From assembly GCF_040395035.1 (NCBI RefSeq), contig NZ_JBEBRB010000063.1, positions 1 to 13,905 of the forward strand: a stretch of 13,905 nucleotides of DNA. The letters run 5' to 3'. The stretch comes from Parapedobacter lycopersici_A (GTDB lineage Bacteria; Bacteroidota; Bacteroidia; Sphingobacteriales; Sphingobacteriaceae). Below are positions 12,029 through 13,905 of the stretch, piece after piece. The position numbers were made by a program, and so were the translations under genes. Below the pieces are notes generated by a model. The model searched no databases and was not told where the DNA came from. It saw only the letters and a list, made by a program, of their open reading frames with translations. Position 1 is the stretch's first letter, and each line of letters starts with the position of its first letter.

Positions 12029-13006
12029 ATGATGCAGCGGTTTTTTCTTTTTTTCCTGATCACCATGGGACTGGGGTTTGCGTCCCATCGGGTACAAGGT
12101 GCACTGCTTACGGCGGCACAGCAACCGTCGGTAAGAGACTCGCTGCGCCAGGCGGCGTTACTGGAAAAATTGCGGCTGGCCGATTCCATACGGCATGTGC
12201 AGGATTCCCTCGCTATGCAATATATCGGGCTCCCCGACCCTAACCGGCCAAACCACTTTGCCGATAGCCTAAGGGACGTGCTGGTGGTAAAGAACGGGGA
12301 TTTTATGGGCTGGATCGCCTTTACAAACCGCCTGGCCGCCCAACTTAAGCCGGGCAGTGACCGGGCAGGGAGGGATCCATGGGTGATCATTACCATTGGC
12401 CTGCTGTTCTTGTTTCTGGGCATTGTACGTCTGGCGTTTCCCAATGAGGTGATGTCCATTATCCAGGCGTTCTATAACGATCGTATGCTCATGCAGATCA
12501 ACAAGGAAGATACGCTATATAGCTCCTGGCCGTTTATCTTTCTGTATATTTTATTTGGATTTGTGACGGGTATGTTCCTGTATCACTACAACTTGTATTA
12601 CCTGGGGCATGCCCGTGCACACGGTGTGAATGTCTTTCTGGGCATATCACTGTTCGTAATCGTACTCTTTGTGCTCAAAATTATTGTTACCCGCCTGCTG
12701 GGGTTCGTGTTTGATCTGCAGCGCATGGTCAGGGAATACGTCGCGGTATTATACCTCAGCTATTTTAATGCGGCGCTGGTGTTCCTTCCCATCGTCCTGG
12801 CGCTGAGCCTCCTCCCCGTCCGCGATATGTTCTGGGTGATCCCGGTTAGCCTCATACTGGTGCTGGCATTGTTGATATTCCGGTTTGTGAAAACGGCGAA
12901 CAACTTATTGGGCAGTTACCGATTTTCTAAATTTTATTTATTTATGTATCTTTGCTGCCTCGAAATCGCTCCGGTACTCATCTTAATAAAAGTACTTGAT
13001 AAATAA
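12029..13006 (+). CDS. DUF4271 family polytopic membrane protein
   Basis: A 325-residue protein. Residues 1-24 form a signal peptide or first membrane segment. Residues 25 to about 110 are hydrophilic, with repeated DSLR/DSIR units (37-40, 52-55, 79-82), a low-complexity pattern common in Bacteroidota envelope proteins. Six membrane segments follow, at roughly 117-137, 169-186, 203-222, 243-262, 268-287 and 303-321. The region DPWVIITIGLLFLFLGIVRL and the following NDRMLMQINKEDTLYSSWP match what I know of the DUF4271 family. No catalytic motif is visible and the function is unknown. The start could be either of two adjacent ATGs (12029 or 12032). hemD follows, 10 bp after the stop at its preferred start. 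This pairing recurs in Bacteroidota, from memory, which suggests a link to tetrapyrrole synthesis or simply a stable gene order. A promoter-like motif for hemD lies in its last 60 bp. Confidence 0.8.
   Translation: MMQRFFLFFLITMGLGFASHRVQGALLTAAQQPSVRDSLRQAALLEKLRLADSIRHVQDSLAMQYIGLPDPNRPNHFADSLRDVLVVKNGDFMGWIAFTNRLAAQLKPGSDRAGRDPWVIITIGLLFLFLGIVRLAFPNEVMSIIQAFYNDRMLMQINKEDTLYSSWPFIFLYILFGFVTGMFLYHYNLYYLGHARAHGVNVFLGISLFVIVLFVLKIIVTRLLGFVFDLQRMVREYVAVLYLSYFNAALVFLPIVLALSLLPVRDMFWVIPVSLILVLALLIFRFVKTANNLLGSYRFSKFYLFMYLCCLEIAPVLILIKVLDK
12947..12955 (+). promoter_or_regulatory. Promoter-like TATCTTTGC for hemD inside the DUF4271 gene
   Basis: TATCTTTGC is a perfect -7 element of the Bacteroidota type (TAnnTTTGC), in an A/T-rich patch that stands out from its surroundings. 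A TTTTC at 12923-12927 is a poor -33 candidate about 19 bp upstream. Predicted start near 12962, giving hemD a leader of about 55 bases. Confidence 0.5.
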
Positions 13007-13016
13007 TGTAAGCAGC

Positions 13017-13787
13017 ATGCAAGTGTCAGACGCAGATAGAGCAAAGAAAGTAAAAAGCATATTAGTAACACTGCCTAAGCCAGAGAACGACAAATCTCCT
13101 TATTTTGCCCTGGCGCAGAAATATAACCTGAAACTGGATTTCCGGGCGTTTATTCATGTAGAGGGGGTGCCGGCCCGCGAAGTACGTAAAGAGCGGATTA
13201 ACCTGGCGGATTTCACGGCGGTTATTTTTACCAGCCGCAATGCGGCAGACCATTTTTTCCGCGTCTGCGAAGAAATGCGGTATGAGGTTCCCGCCGACAT
13301 GAAGTATTTCTGCCTTTCGGAAACCATCGCGCTTTACCTTCAAAAATACATTCAATACCGGAAACGTAAGATTTTCTTTGGCAAACAATCGGCTAAAGAC
13401 CTGGCGGATGTTTTGAAGAAACACGCGAAGGAAAAATTCCTGTATCCCTGTTCGGATGTGGCCAACGAAGAAACACATAACTGGCTGCAGGAGAATGGCT
13501 ATGACTTTACACCGGCCGTTTTATTCCGTACGGTGGTCAGCGACCTTTCCGACTTAAAGGACGTTTTTTACGACATTATTGTATTCTTCAGCCCCTCGAG
13601 CGTCCAGTCTCTGTATGAGAATTTCCCGGATTTCAAACAGAACGATACCCGGCTTGCGGCCTTCGGCCCAACCACCCACCAGGCCCTCCTGGACCGGGAT
13701 CTGATTTTGGATATTCCGGCACCAACGCCGGACGCGCCGAGCATGACCATGGCCGTGGAACAATACATCAAACAGGTAAACAAGTAG
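13017..13787 (+). CDS. hemD: Uroporphyrinogen-III synthase
   Basis: A 256-residue cytoplasmic enzyme that closes hydroxymethylbilane, with inversion of ring D, to uroporphyrinogen III, the branch point to heme and sirohaem. Sequence is diverse in this family, but the usual landmarks of the two-lobed fold are present: ILVTLPKPENDKSPY (15-29), VIFTSRNAADHF (69-80), the second-lobe strand DIIVFFSPSSVQSL (186-199) and AAFGPTTHQAL (214-224). Length fits the family. I chose ATG 13017 because the upstream alternative is a TTG at 12996 that would overlap the preceding gene and add seven residues with no ribosome site; Shine-Dalgarno signals are weak for both. It follows the DUF4271 gene closely, and probably also has its own promoter at 12947-12955. 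A hairpin follows 35 bp after the stop. No other heme gene is in the window. Confidence 0.88.
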   Translation: MQVSDADRAKKVKSILVTLPKPENDKSPYFALAQKYNLKLDFRAFIHVEGVPAREVRKERINLADFTAVIFTSRNAADHFFRVCEEMRYEVPADMKYFCLSETIALYLQKYIQYRKRKIFFGKQSAKDLADVLKKHAKEKFLYPCSDVANEETHNWLQENGYDFTPAVLFRTVVSDLSDLKDVFYDIIVFFSPSSVQSLYENFPDFKQNDTRLAAFGPTTHQALLDRDLILDIPAPTPDAPSMTMAVEQYIKQVNK

Positions 13788-13822
13788 CAGCGGGCACCCG
13801 TTTCTTTTCAAACCTTATTCGG

Positions 13823-13845
13823 TTTCCCCACCCGAGTGGGGGAAA
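13823..13845 (+). terminator. Hairpin after hemD, likely terminator
   Basis: CCCCAC (13826-13831) pairs with GTGGGG (13836-13841) around CCGA; with one bulged G, the outer TTT (13823-13825) can pair with AAA (13843-13845). The stem is GC-rich and close to the end of hemD, but the following T-run (TTTT at 13853-13856) is short and displaced, so termination is probable rather than certain. Confidence 0.5.
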
Positions 13846-13861
13846 AGCATCGTTTTCAAAA

Positions 13862-13869
13862 TATATTTG
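13862..13869 (+). promoter_or_regulatory. Putative -7 element (TATATTTG) for a gene beyond the window
   Basis: TATATTTG matches TAnnTTTG exactly and is placed just after the hairpin that closes hemD. No -33 TTTG is evident at the usual distance. No start codon for a downstream gene falls inside the last 36 bases. Confidence 0.35.
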
Positions 13870-13905
13870 TCTATTTTGAGGAAATACAACTACTTTTTAT
13901 AAATT

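Overview
The window looks like a chromosomal segment of a Bacteroidota bacterium, most likely Chitinophagales/Chitinophagaceae. Support comes from gene content (a DUF4271 gene followed by hemD, a Bacteroidota-type AddA/AddB pair, an Mrp protein lacking the usual CxxC, a small PPG-AKK-SAK-FAPGQ lipoprotein) and from repeated matches to the phylum's promoter -7 motif TAnnTTTG. No mobile element, integrase, tRNA, rRNA or CRISPR array is visible. Most of the region is housekeeping.

Layout. Positions 21-1026 hold three small genes on the + strand: a DoxX-family membrane protein, a small lipoprotein ending in a strong terminator-like hairpin, and an uncatalogued 53-residue charged protein with a conserved-looking SFPASDPPS segment. 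Positions 1027-1309 are non-coding and contain four copies of TGGACTCA spaced exactly 11 bp apart. Positions 1310-7531 carry addA and addB, 12 bp apart, encoding a helicase-nuclease for double-strand break processing. Tail-to-tail with addB is mrp (7541-8602, - strand), an iron-sulfur carrier/scaffold ATPase. A divergent promoter region separates mrp from a membrane-anchored AsmA-like/GT51 peptidoglycan glycosyltransferase (8720-10789). Then come hpt (10941-11480, purine salvage), a convergent alkyltransferase-like DNA repair protein with PAHR in place of PCHR (11505-11837, - strand), and the DUF4271-hemD pair (12029-13787), followed by a hairpin and a promoter-like motif for a gene outside the window.

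How the genes relate. addAB is one clear operon. DUF4271 and hemD form a second unit, but hemD also seems to have its own promoter inside the DUF4271 gene. The remaining genes look like single transcription units with their own TAnnTTTG-type promoters.

The most notable observation is that AddB keeps its nuclease residues, while all four positions expected to hold the iron-sulfur cysteines of AddB-type nucleases are occupied by Ser, Phe, Asp and Ile. The second is the 11-bp phased repeat upstream of addAB. I see no convincing new multi-gene system.
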